Below are positions 24,492 to 37,147 of a stretch of DNA of 64,000 nucleotides, piece after piece. The notes below the pieces were generated by a model. That model was not told the origin of the DNA, did not search any database, and was given only the letters and a program-made list of their open reading frames with translations. Source of the stretch: Azadirachta indica (taxonomy: Eukaryota > Streptophyta > Magnoliopsida > Sapindales > Meliaceae). The stretch's first letter is position 1; every line of letters starts with the position of its first letter. The DNA lies in the NCBI GenBank assembly GCA_022749755.1, contig CM040440.1, positions 3,123,769 to 3,187,768 on the forward strand, given 5' to 3'. The position numbers and the translations under genes are program-made.

Positions 24492-24971
24492 ATGGAAGAT
24501 CAGGAAGAAGTGACATTCGTGATTTCAGGGGGTGAAGTGAAGCCGATAATCACAATATCAGGCAGTGCAACAATCTTCCAACTGAAGAAGAGGATAACTG
24601 AACACACAGGCGTTCCGGTGGGGAGGCAGAACCTGTTATACGACAACGTAAAGCTACCAGACCTGAGCACAATCGATGAATACAAATTTGGGGCCATAGT
24701 TGAGCTTATTCTTGCAGTGGACCTGTATCCAGATGAAAGGGTCATTGATATAACAGTTTCATCTCCAGCGTTTAGGGTGCGTCTGAGGGTGAACAAAGTG
24801 CACAAAGTGATTCAATTGAAGGAGAAAGTTAGGGAGATGTTCAGCATCCCAATAAAAGAAATAACTCTTTGGTACATGTCCAAGAAAATGCATGATGATA
24901 AGCCCTTGTACAAGTACTATGTTTCCGAGGGTTCTGATGTTCAGTTCACTAGGACTGGCTTTTACACCTAG
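24492..24971 (+). CDS. Double ubiquitin-like domain protein
   Basis: An intronless 159-residue frame with two UBL folds: about residues 6-78 (VTFVISGGEVKPIITISGSA, helix QLKKRITEHTGVP, then NLLYDNVKLPDLSTIDEY) and 84-156 (VIDITVSSPAFRVRLRVNK, helix QLKEKVREMF). The helix and the following LLYDNVKL are the clearest ubiquitin-like signatures. No C-terminal Gly-Gly (it ends RTGFYT), so it is probably not conjugated. It is most like the triple-UBL protein 6 kb away in architecture, and lies between peroxidases 1 and 2. Function unknown. Confidence 0.75.
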   Translation: MEDQEEVTFVISGGEVKPIITISGSATIFQLKKRITEHTGVPVGRQNLLYDNVKLPDLSTIDEYKFGAIVELILAVDLYPDERVIDITVSSPAFRVRLRVNKVHKVIQLKEKVREMFSIPIKEITLWYMSKKMHDDKPLYKYYVSEGSDVQFTRTGFYT

Positions 24972-25294
24972 CTACCCCTACCTATTTAGTTTGCAGTTTA
25001 TGTTAATATTAATATTGCAATAGAACCGTCTCTTTTAATTAATAACCTTATTATTTTCTTTTTTATATTCTTTCATTTGCATATACGCACTTATATATAT
25101 TCAAAAGAAAAGATAGAAATACAAAGTCGTTTAGTTGGTAACTTAGGCACGAAGTTGGGATGGTAATACTAAATTAATTAATTGCTTGCACAACATTAAT
25201 TTAATTAATCATGAATGTTTAGTTATTACATGCACGATAAAAGTATATGTGTGTGTGTGTTGCCATTTATATACTCGCTCACTGTAATCTTACC

Positions 25295-25325
<31 letters not shown>

Positions 25326-27660
25326 GGCTCTTAATTAATTAAAATTAAGTGCTTAGAAATTTCTTACATGCATGCATGCTACGTGTTACGCGTGTACACA
25401 GATGTAAATTAAAGATCAGGGAGACACAGATCTCATGCATGCTTAAGTCCTTTTAGAGGAAACAAAGATTAATTAGTAAAAGAATTCCTTCTTCGGAAGC
25501 ACTTTTTTCAATTAATTAATTTAAATGTAGGCAAATGACAGATCGATAACAATTCCTAATAAATATGATAAGTTTTGCTTTTTGAATAATTCTGATTTAT
25601 ATATATATATATATGTGGATTTGTTTTTCTTATAATTTGGTCTTTTTAATTGTTAAATATCTGAATTATTATGCATGTGATTCTTTTCGTGATGGATCAG
25701 TTGAACATTTCATGGTGGGGAATGGGGATATATAGACAGCAAGCAAATTAATTAATTTGTATGTTTATGATGAAGTAACTTAATTGTTTGTAACAACTAA
25801 TTAGTTACGAACATATCATAGCTAGCAGATTAAAATTAACGAGGCTTACTGCAAAAACCATAGAGTTAACTCAAATCATATATATATATATATATATATG
25901 ATATCATTTCAGAACTTCTTAGTTAATTAATAAATTATACATGATGATATTAATTTCAGTAGTTAATTATAATTATAAGAATGAGGACCAGTACATTATA
26001 TTCTTAATCATGGATCTGCTTCACATTATGTCTGTATATATATATAATATATATATATATATGTTATTGAAAAACAAATAATGACAGCCTGAGCCTGCCA
26101 ACGTTGAATAACTGGGAGAATATTACCTGAATGTCATCTAAACGTACAAATTTAAATCAGACAATTAGATGCATGTGAGATTGTCGTTTAATGGGTCTTA
26201 AATCTTAATTAATTAATTTGTTTAGGATATATATATAAATATATATATATTCTGAAGTTGAAGCTTGGCCGCAGCAGCGGGTAAGACATTAATATTTATA
26301 CTTATATATATAATTAATCTGATGGTTAGTGATAATGTTGCTTCTCCGTTATTCCCATGAATGAATGGAGTGTGACTTGTCACCTAAGCAAAAGAAACGT
26401 GCAAAAGAGTTCTACGTTTATTTGTTTATTTATTTATTTTAACATTAATCATTTCAGTACTGCACACAATGCTGCCACCTTCGCAATAGTCCAAATGCTA
26501 ACTCTCGCTACTCCAGCATATATATGTATATAATCCAATATATATATAATTACCATGGGCAAAACTCCATATATAACTAATTCATGTATTGCCCATTTAT
26601 ATATTCAACTCCTCAAATTCATTTCTCGTGCACCTACGAGCTCGCATAGAATCCTTGACTAGCTAATTAAGTCGTCATTCACACGGATCAAAGCCAACAA
26701 ATTAATGAAACATTAAACCCATTATTAATACAGTAGTACTGGCCGGTTTGGTAGCTAGGTAGCTACATGTTCTAGTATTCTATTTTGAAAAACGAAACGT
26801 TAAACCCAATATTTCTGCCAAACATATAGGCTGTTTGTCTCTCAGAAAGTTAATTAGTATATCAAAATCATGGAAATCTATTTGTTTTTTTCGCAGGTAA
26901 CAGTATTTTAAAGGCTAGCTAGCTAGCCGCAGCAAATTACCAATGGAAATAAATTATATTATTATTGTCAGGTTTTTGCATGTAATTAAAAAACTTATCT
27001 CTTTTAACAATTCCCATATCACAATTAATTATGTTACATAAGATACATATATATTTTGTCAACCAATTGCATTGACTACCAATGAGAGTATGCTAACTAA
27101 CTAATTAATTAATTGCGAGTTGATGAGCTATATTATACATCAACATTATAATATGCAAGATTCTTAATTTGAGCTAATTACGCGTATATATGTTATGGCA
27201 TATAATTATTTGCTGGTCAACTGATCATCTCAAGGTTCTCGATGTATCATTTCAGATTAAACACTCACTGCATGGGTAATTTAATTAATAATGTGCAATA
27301 ACAGAAGCGATCCCGATGTTGTACAGAGATCACTTGTTTGTCTTATATGTTATATATTGTAACACAAGCACCTTAATTGCTGAAGTGTATACGATTCAAA
27401 TTGTTTAGATTTTAAGTATGGCAAAATTGTTTGCGTTGCTAAAGCATTTTTCTCTTTTCACTTTTTGAGTAATAGAGAAATTTTAACTAGGAGAGGTTAT
27501 CTTGCGGGTTCATGAATAATAATTTGTTTATTATACAACAAAGTAAGTAGTTCTGTTAAAGGCCTTATCTAATCAATTATGCGACAAATCATCAATAATA
27601 AACAAAGAGGAGTTTGTTGGTGCCATTTTTCAAATTAATTAAGACATAATACCTGAGCTT
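24972..27660. other. Long AT-rich spacer before peroxidase 2
   Basis: No gene found. It is rich in TTAATTAA and (AT)n tracts (about 25303-25326, 25591-25614, 25878-25900, 26033-26061). The block at about 25340-25600 has a diverged copy downstream of peroxidase 2 (29540-29900). Confidence 0.55.
25340..25600. repeat. Duplicated intergenic block, copy 1
   Basis: Shared landmarks with 29540-29800, in the same order: TTAGAAATTTCTTACATGCA / TAGGAATTTCTCACATGCG, CAGATGT, CTCATGCATG, AAATGACAGAT and TTTTGCTTTTTGAATAA / TTTTGCTTTTTCGAATAA. The order and spacing imply common descent, not chance. Confidence 0.7.
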
Positions 27661-27662
27661 AT

Positions 27663-27670
27663 TATAAATA
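27663..27670 (+). promoter_or_regulatory. TATA box of peroxidase 2
   Basis: TATAAATA lies 72-79 bases before the ATG at 27742, followed by a CGTACGTACGTAC stretch. Confidence 0.6.
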
Positions 27671-27741
27671 CGTACGTACGTACCTGTTGCATATAGGATC
27701 TCATTGCCGGCTATTCAGTTCAATAGTTCTTTGTAGTGACA

Positions 27742-29085
<1,344 letters not shown>

Positions 29086-31519
29086 TTAATTAAGTTCAAT
29101 TATTTAATTTGTAATTTGCTTCTGTCGTCGAATAAATTGCGGTTGCAGAATATGTGATTTGTTGTAGCTGCTTCTATTTACCTATTGTTTTTAAAAGGAT
29201 ATTATCCAACTAATAAGACGATTCTGTTCATTTTCATTTCCTTATATAGAACAAAAAATTGCCCACCGGAAACATGCAAAAAGTTACTCCTTCCGAATTA
29301 AGGAAAACAAATTTGAAACTACAACATGAATATCAGTTGCATAGGAAAGATTGGAGAATTTGAACTAATTTTTTATGCCATGTTGTGCAATTAAGTGAGT
29401 AGAAATTCCTATTCATACAAACTTTTTCATCCCTTGCATCAAAGCGCTTCACATTTCAACTTATGGTAAAGCTAACTTTCAGCGCAGCAGAGCTATTTAC
29501 TGTGCAATGATATTGTTTAATTACTCAGCACATGCATAAAATTGCTAGGAATTTCTCACATGCGTGGCACGTGCAGACAGATGTGAGACAGTGAGACAGG
29601 AAATTTATCCATCATTTAAAAATCTCATGCATGAAGTGACAATGGTCAGATCACATGCACAGAAGGGGATTTTTCTCTGCTTGCCAAAGGAAAGATAGAA
29701 CCAACGAAGGATTTCCTACACCTTTAGTTTTATTTGGGGTTTAATTTAATGTAAATGACAGATATTAGACTAATTAGACTTTTGCTTTTTCGAATAACCC
29801 TTGTTTGCAGCTGTATTGTGACTTTTCCTTTCAGTATTTGCTTTTGCTTTTCTTTGATTTGAAATGCGAATTATGAGGTTCTTGTCGTTATCAGTAGGCA
29901 TTCCAATATGACGTACTTTATGGTAAGGATTAAGTGCTAGGAAACTCTATAGCTTTCCAGAGATTGTAATTACTTGAGGAAAATTTAATTAACTTCTCAA
30001 AATAGAGAATTATTAAGGCTCAAATCATTTGACATGTTCTTGTCCGTGGGCAGCCACATATAAGATTTGACAAAAGGAGTTTCCTCGATGCTCTCCAAAG
30101 TACTCACAGAATCTTTAAAAGTAATTTCTTCCTTCGAAGCACTCTAATCACGAAACACCCTATATCCTATGAGTTTAATTTAGTATAAATAAAATAAATA
30201 ATTAATGACTGTGCTTACCTTTCAATATTCTTTATTCGCTGGGAGTAAACAGAACTTTTTCTTTCAGGATTTTCTTATCACTTTTGTTCTTATTTTCAAT
30301 TTTCAAATGTGATTCATTTCGTTAATGTTAAACATTCTATAAGAAGTACTTGGATTGGGAATAAAGAGTTGCCAACTCTAAATACTGCATAGTTTATGCA
30401 CCCCTGGCAATATTTTGCAGAAGCATGTATTACACTATCCTAATTATGCTTTTGTAAAGCAAGTAATTATCTTGTAAATATTAGACACGATTTCTGCAGA
30501 AAGATACTCTCCAGGCATAGTTTCCCATAGAGAAGATGTCAATTGACAGATCATGGCAAGGAGGGTAACAAAAATTATACAAAATTTAAGTTATCTAGAA
30601 TTCTTCATAATCTTCATCTCACATAAATCAACTGCTTAACCTTACGCAACAAAGAATATCTCGTATGGATATTCTTTAACTCTGCTAAAGAAACAGAGAT
30701 CCCTGCATTTTGTAGTGCATTTGCTTTTGCAATAGATTTGCTGCCCTCAATTCCTTCCTTCATTTGGTTTCTTCTTATCTTATAATAATACATTCATTTG
30801 TCCACTATCAATTCATATTATAAGATAAAACCAAGTCATATAACAGCTCTTTAATTTTTCATGCGTCAACATTGTTAATTCTTTGTGATTTATTTGTTTA
30901 GTGTCGGCTGCCACAGATCGCAGCAGGTACCAAATTATTGATATGAAATATGAACAGTTCAGCATGTGACAACCATAGCCATCACAGAGCAGGTAAACCA
31001 TTTGATATTATTCTACACAATTCTTTGTTCCTTTCTTGGATAATTTTTATTCTGCCTTCGTAAGACACAATACCAAATCCGTATACGTAAAGGTTAAGCA
31101 GCAGCCACGTACAGCTGTGATAATAGCTCCAAAGATTTATTCTGATGTAAAACGATCTACTTAAAAGATTCCAATTACCATTTAAATGGAATTTGAAATT
31201 AAAATACTGATAATGATTAAAAAAATTAAAGGCACCGTTAACCCTGGTAATAGACATTGCTTCATTTCATTCTACGAGGCACAAACCTAACTAATCATAC
31301 TTTTATTGGCTAACTTTTGGTTAAAATATTTCAAAGCTTCCAAAAGAGGGCACATGTTAGTTAGCAATGTGGACCAGTTTTATCATCTTGCTTCTTATCA
31401 TGTAGCTACAATCAAGTTCTATATATCTTCTGTGGTGTTTACGGAACAACAACTCCATCAAAACAGTTTTCATACGATTGTGATTGAGATAACTGAAATT
31501 TCTTCCACATCAGATAACA
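29086..31519. other. Spacer between peroxidases 2 and 3
   Basis: Less A/T-extreme than the earlier spacers, but no gene. It holds the second copy of the duplicated intergenic block (29540-29900) and a third partial relative at about 30110-30190. The frames at 30813-31001, 30982-31257 and 31306-31614 show no family features; the last one overlaps the peroxidase 3 start in another frame. Confidence 0.5.
29540..29900. repeat. Duplicated intergenic block, copy 2, with a partial third copy at 30110-30190
   Basis: Matches 25340-25600 in order and strand (see that entry). Further on, AAGTAATTTCTTCCTTCGAAGCACTC at 30119-30144 resembles AAAGAATTCCTTCTTCGGAAGCACTT at about 25479-25504. The copies mark a tandem duplication that probably produced the peroxidase 2/3 part of the cluster. 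Confidence 0.65.
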
Positions 31520-32772
31520 ATGGGAAGGATAAATCATCTTGGTACTGTATTTTTGTTTTTTTTAGGACTTCTTGGCTTAAGTCAAGCTCAATTACAGCTC
31601 GGATTTTATGCTAAGAGCTGCCCAAAAGCTGAAAAGATTGTGTTTGACTATGTTAACAATCACATTCACAATGCTCCATCGCTAGCAGCATCGTTCATCA
31701 GAATGCATTTCCATGATTGCTTTGTCAGGGTTTGTCTCTCCTCAACTTCCCCTGCTATAAATATTTCCTTTTAATCTCTGAAACTCTCTATAAATCTCCT
31801 TTTTACCTTCTGTTGCTAATTAACACTTTCCTTACCAGGGTTGTGATGGATCTGTGCTTCTGAACTCAACTTCGGGCAATGCTGAAAGAGATGCAATTCC
31901 AAACCAAACACTCAGAGGCTTTGACTTCATTGACAGAGTGAAGAGCCTACTTGAAGATGAATGCCCTGGCATAGTTTCTTGCGCAGATATTATTGCATTA
32001 GTGGCAAGAGATTCTATCGTAGCCACGGTACAATTTATTTTCATTTTCCTGAGACAAGGTAATAGAACGGCCCCTCCTAATTATGCTTTGTTTTACTTTG
32101 TGGCGACTGCAGGGAGGTCCTTTTTGGAATGTTCCGACTGGACGCAGAGACGGGCGGATCTCCATTCGCGCAGAGGCACAAAACGACATCCCAGCTCCCT
32201 TTAACAATTTCAGTGCTCTCCAGCAACGTTTCGCTAATCAAGGACTTGATTTGAAAGACTTGGTTCTGCTATCTGGTGAGCTGAAATTCGTCACTTTTCA
32301 GCTAACATTTTCCTATCAAACAATTCGGACGGTGTAAATATCTTTCGTTGTTTTTTCAGGTGCTCACACAATTGGGGTATCTCACTGTCCTGCATTTTCA
32401 AACAGGCTGTACAATTTCACAGGAGTAGGTGATCAAGACCCTGCTCTTGACAGCGAATACGCAGCCAATCTCAAGGCAAATAAGTGCAGATCTCCAAATG
32501 ATAATACAACAATTGTTGAGATGGACCCTGGAAGTCGCAAGACTTTTGACCTTAGCTACTACACTCTTTTACTCAAAAGAAGAGGTCTCTTTCAATCTGA
32601 TGCTGCCTTGACTACAAACTCTGTCACCTTATCTTTCATAAACCAACTTCTTCAAGGATCACGGGAAAACTTCTTCTCCGAATTTGCGAAATCTATGGAG
32701 AAAATGGGAAGGGTCAAAGTTAAAACTGGATCAGATGGTGAGATCAGGAAGCAATGTGCTTTGGTCAATTAA
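31520..32772 (+). CDS. Class III peroxidase 3, secreted, more diverged paralogue
   Basis: Four exons, 31520-31729, 31839-32027, 32113-32275 and 32360-32772, encode 324 residues from [15 protein letters not shown] to QCALVN. The signal peptide ends near residue 23 ([11 protein letters not shown]). Distal site RMHFHDCF and proximal [13 protein letters not shown] are intact. It shares intron positions with peroxidases 1 and 2 but differs more in the C-terminal third, for example [15 protein letters not shown]. It resembles AtPrx3/AtPrx39-type enzymes; naming one orthologue would need a tree. It is likely active in the cell wall. All splice sites are GT..AG. Confidence 0.95.
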
Positions 32773-33800
32773 CTGCCACAAGAAGAGGCCCCGGCTCTTT
32801 TTTGTTTTAATTTTTGTCTTGTATTGATTTTCTTATGTGGGTGGTTAGCATAAGTGAATGGGTGAATTTCGCCATGAATGATCAATGATTTGAAAACTGA
32901 GTGGCAAGGTTTGGGCTTCAGGTGTCAGTGTGAATAATATAGCCCAAAATTGCCCTTTGTTCTTAATTTTAGAAGATTGTGTAGTCGTTCGTTGTTGCAG
33001 TAAAAGCAATAATTGGAGTGGAAGGAGTTCATGAACAGTACTTTTCAATTTATGGTATTTTCTTGGAAGTTCCGAAAAGCAATGCCCATTTTCTTTTTCT
33101 TTTTCTTTTTCTTTTTCTTTTTTTTAAAGAAAAATAAAAGTACTCAACTCAAGAATCTTCTTAGTAGAAGAACGTCAATATGCGCTGAAAACAAATTTTG
33201 TTTTGGTTTGAACTTTGAACTAAAGGCACATGCAAGAATGACTTTAATATCAACATTAATATATTTTGAAGCAGTTGCATCGATACAACGATTTTATTTT
33301 ACGCTCCAACAAGAAATCCAACAGTGCTGGCAATCCAATAATTCAATTTATGACGATACTTCATTTGTCTCTACGCGAAGTGAATGCATTCAATAATCAA
33401 TACAATACATGTGGAAAACTGAAATTATTCTATGCAAGTATCTTAAAATATAAAACTATTGACATTTTTTTTTTTTTCTGTATGTCATCACTTGTACCCT
33501 ATAGACCAACTGTCAGTAATTTCAGCGTCAGTCTACTTGGTAGAACTATACGGTGTACATTCCAGTTCATAATCATAAATTAAAATAATGCCTTCGTCAA
33601 GTTATTCTTAGAAATAAAAAATAATAATAATAAATTTCATATTTTAAAAAATTAATTTTCAGAAACTACGTTGAAATATTTCAAAAATTATTTCTGATTC
33701 TCTAAATTCTGTCATTTGTTTATGAACAATGAAATGGCTGCGAGTGGTAGTACTACAGTCCACTCTTAAGATGAAACCGAGTGTATGGGTTGGGCTGGTA
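32773..33800. other. Spacer between peroxidase 3 and the snoRNA locus
   Basis: Holds the peroxidase 3 3' flank and a (CTTTTT)n tract at 33091-33126. The frames at 33013-33396 and 33266-33583 are not protein-like. No other gene seen. Confidence 0.5.
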
Positions 33801-33810
33801 CCAAAAATTT

Positions 33811-33920
33811 TGGGCCCAATCAGGCGCTGCCACTCACTAGACCGAAAACGCCCATCCAAGCACATAGATGCTTTCCGAAACCCTAATTTCCATCAATTCC
33901 CGACGGTGCCTATATATTAA
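33811..33920 (+). promoter_or_regulatory. Site II, telobox and TATA promoter of the snoRNA locus
   Basis: TGGGCC (33811-33816, site II), AAACCCTAA (33878-33886, telobox) and TATATATTAA (33911-33920, TATA) follow one another on the plus strand. A site II plus telobox pair is known from plant ribosomal-protein and snoRNA genes. No protein-coding gene follows; snoRNAs do (34389-34862). Confidence 0.7.
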
Positions 33921-33944
33921 CACGAATCATACCTTTCCCTCATC

Positions 33945-34388
33945 TCCTCTGCCTCTTTTTACTTATCGAGTGTTTTTGCCCTTAGGTTTAACAGAGTCAA
34001 AACCGGGGTTTTCTTTGTGTCCTTATTTATTTTCAATCTATGATTGTTATGCAGTCGTTAGCGAGAAGGGTGCTATGAGGATGCAATTTTTGTGGACTAG
34101 AGTTTCTGATCTGGGTTTCATTCCCGGAAGTTGAAGACTAACCCTTGGCTGTCTGAGCACACCTTTCTCAATTCACACAAGATTTATTTTTCATTTTTCA
34201 TCATCTCTTCATATTTTCAGGGGCGGGTAATGACTTGGAGATCGCACCAGGTTAACTTTGTAAAAGCCGTTTACTCTTCATATTGTCTTGTAGTATTGAT
34301 GCGGATTAAGATGGAGAGAACAGGCTATTTCCACACTTTTTCTTTTAAAAAAAAAAAAATTCTAGATACGATGGATTGAATGAATATA
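33945..34388 (+). ncRNA. 5' part of the snoRNA precursor transcript
   Basis: This stretch follows the promoter and has no long reading frame. A pyrimidine-rich tract ending TATTTTCAG at about 34220 is a good splice acceptor, so the precursor may be spliced. A 19-codon frame at 34074 (MRMQFLWTRV) is too short and unsupported to call a gene. Transcript limits are inferred. Confidence 0.4.
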
Positions 34389-34476
34389 GGGCTTATGATG
34401 ATAAATTAAATTTATCTTAGCGGATTTCAGTGAGGCTTCTTTGTCTATGATCTGATTGTTACACACACTGAAGCCC
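34389..34476 (+). ncRNA. Box C/D snoRNA
   Basis: Box C ATGATGA (34395-34401) and box D CTGA (34468-34471) are brought together by a terminal stem: GGGCT at 34389-34393 pairs with AGCCC at 34472-34476. The total is 88 nt, a normal C/D size. The bases just before box D (TTGTTACACACA) are complementary to a TGTGTGTAACAA-like sequence. From memory, this resembles a conserved GTGTAACAACTCACC stretch of large-subunit rRNA, so it may guide 2'-O-methylation there. The internal C'/D' boxes are unclear. Confidence 0.8.
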
Positions 34477-34562
34477 TTTCTTTCCTTTAATTATTTTTTT
34501 GCCTAGTTGATTAGTTTAATTGCGATTTTTCGAAAGTTTTAATCAAAGGGATGTTTGATGCT

Positions 34563-34661
34563 GTGATGAGATGAAGCACTGAAAAGTGTATAAAGGGTAT
34601 TGGACGAGGTCTTTCAAGGCTTCCCCGTGAACCCTCTTAATTAACGACTTCTCCTTCCACT
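34563..34661 (+). ncRNA. Possible second box C/D snoRNA
   Basis: GTGATGA (34563-34569) fits box C and CTGA (about 34660-34663) fits box D, about 95 nt apart. It lies between the convincing C/D and H/ACA genes, where a third unit would be expected. No adjacent terminal stem was found (only GGGAT/ATCCC further out), so this is a weak call. Confidence 0.3.
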
Positions 34662-34724
34662 GAGCTCTAATCCCATATGTTTTTCTCTCACTAATTGTTT
34701 GAAAAAAAAAAAAAACGAATAAAA

Positions 34725-34862
34725 GCGTCCATTACCAATTCTGGGGGATAGCCGGTTCCTCTTGGTATAATGGCTCGGACGCAATACCAACTAAAGCTAC
34801 TGTGGTCATCCTGATTGGTGGTTTCTTCATGTCATTCAATCCTGGAAACACCACAGACAATA
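34725..34862 (+). ncRNA. H/ACA box snoRNA
   Basis: Two hairpins with the correct boxes. Hairpin 1: GCGTCC (34725-34730) pairs with GGACGC (34777-34782), with an inner helix ACCAA/TTGGT. Hinge: box H ATACCA (34784-34789, ANANNA). Hairpin 2: CTGTGGT (34800-34806) pairs with ACCACAG (34850-34856). Box ACA (34857-34859) lies three bases from the inferred 3' end. About 138 nt, the usual size. It would guide pseudouridylation; I did not assign targets. Confidence 0.85.
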
Positions 34863-36640
34863 CTTTTCTTAGTTACTTCTGCCCATTTTCATTTCAATTA
34901 TATATTTAAAAAAAAAAACACCCAAATTTCTAAATAGAAAGAAAGCAAACCCTTTCAGCTCCGATTCATTGTAATCGACATGAAGTGAGGAATCGTGCCT
35001 TGTTGACTGTTTTGGACCAATAGCGTATGGAGGAATTGGGCAATTGGGCCTCAGACTGATTTGGACCTTGATAAAATGATACCGTCGACTATGCACTTAG
35101 CCATTAAAGTATTTAAGGCTACAATTCAAGCATATTTTTGACATATCATATCAAATCATTAACCGCGTGTAATATATATAAAGCTCGTTCTGTTAGGCTG
35201 ACGGTTTATTTTTGCGGAAAATTTTTTAAATCTAGTCCAATATATATATTTATGGACAATTTGTTTATGCTTAATTTTTTTTACGCTTTCTTTTTTACTA
35301 AATTTTATTATTGAAATATTTTTGGTGAAATTATAATTTCATTTTTCAAAACGAAATAATGTAATTTATGATAATTAAAACATAAATGAGAATATTTAGA
35401 ATGTATTTTATGATAATTTTTTTGATGAAATTGGTGTATATAGTTTTTGAATTATTTTAGGAAAAAATGCGTGATTTGAGATGAAATTAATATAATTTCA
35501 GTTTAATTTTTATTGAATGTAAGATAATATGGATATATTGGATAGAAATTTAACTAATATCTTAAAAATATCACTTCAAATAAAATAAAATCGAGAAAAG
35601 AAATGAGTGATTTTCAAGTAAGGTATAGTTTTAGTGTAAGACATTTTAAATCATTTACTTCAACATTATTTCTTTTCTTTCGGTTCAAATTTTTTTTTAT
35701 ACCTTGTCTTATTTCAATGTTTGTTTTTCCAGATTTTTGCAATATTTAAAATATATTCACATTAATTACACTCAACAAAAATTATATTCAAAATATACCA
35801 ATTTCATCTTAAATCCATGTTTTTTTTAAAAAAATAAATAAATAACAAGCATTCAATAATTTACCAAAAAATTCATCCTAAAATATATTATAAACATTCT
35901 CATTTATATTATAAATATCATAAATTACTTATTCACTTTATTAATTATATATTCACTTCAGTCCACCACCATTACTAGTAAGAAGAGATTTGTGGATATG
36001 AAAGTTAGGGTTTTTTTAAAAAATAGAAGTTAGTAAAGATAAAAAGGTCAAAAAATTAAAATGTAAAAAATAAAAAGTGAACAGTGAGGATAAAATTGTT
36101 CGAGGTATGTTAGATTAGGTTGGTAAAATTTTTTTTGAGGCACTGTTTATATCAATTAGATCTAAATTAGGATTATTTTAAAAAATTTCCCTATTTTTTT
36201 TTTCACTCCTTTGGTTAGAGCTGTTTAATTATTTTTCTCGACGCCTTCGCGTAATTCATGCTGGGATGGACGTGATACGAGTGTCTTTGAAAGAGTATCA
36301 GTTCCAATTTCGTCCTAAAATATGTGACATTTGGAAAGTGGATTTAGTGCTTCAAATTGTTTATTTAAATTTTAATTCAATTTAGATATATTATTTTTTA
36401 AGCATATTTTAATGATATTTTAATGTGGTGAAATTGTCTTCTACTATACATTTTAAAAGTCGCAATTCATTGGAAGGTTGGTCTAAATCAGTATCAATTA
36501 TTTTTTTAATTTTTTATTATAATATATTAATAAAAAAAAAAAAAAATTATAAAAAAAATGGGAATAAAAATACCAGATTCAAAATTACAGATACGTGATA
36601 AATATGCATGGATAATAGCACGTTCCCAAAAATGGAACAA

Positions 36641-36678
<38 letters not shown>

Positions 36679-37147
36679 ATATATGACATATCCCATTTAG
36701 CCCATTTAGCGTGCCCAAACAATCCATAAGATCATCCGTATCATCAATTTTTTTTTTTAAAATAGATCGAATGTAATGAATTGACATGAACTTTCAGAAA
36801 AAAGAAAAAGTGACACGGGCAAAAATTATACTATTCGTAAAATTTGTTAGTTAAATTATTTACCCTATAACATTCTGGTATTTAAATAATTATTCCATTT
36901 AATCAACGGTTAACTATAATAAAACAAAAAAACCAACAAAAAGTCACTCGTAAATATGCCATCAATCAATCGTGTCTTTTTTCTCTAACTACCAGACACG
37001 TACGGAGAGGAAAGTAGTTTCATTCAGTTTCTGCGCGAAAAGAAAACAATGGGCCCATGTGGCCCACTCATCCACGTCAGGGACGGAACTTAACGTTAAA
37101 CATTCTCACGCTTCGCTCTGGACTCAAATTAAAACCACTGCAAATTT
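34863..37147. other. AT-rich spacer before the TraB gene
   Basis: Very A/T-rich, especially 35200-36200, with an (AT)n tract at 36644-36673. No recognisable gene. The last 200 bases, with higher G+C and a TGGGCCCA-like motif near 37049, are probably the TraB promoter and leader. Confidence 0.5.
36644..36673. repeat. Microsatellite (TA)n
   Basis: About fifteen TA units in the spacer upstream of the TraB gene. Confidence 0.9.

Noticed and set aside
34026..34140. Considered as another C/D snoRNA (TGATTG and CTGA motifs)
   Set aside because: Box C is degenerate and no closing stem exists.
35200..36210. Possible large MITE: GGAAAATTTTTTAAAT on the left, similar inverted text on the right
   Set aside because: Only about 16 A/T-rich bases match, with no target duplication; expected by chance in such composition.
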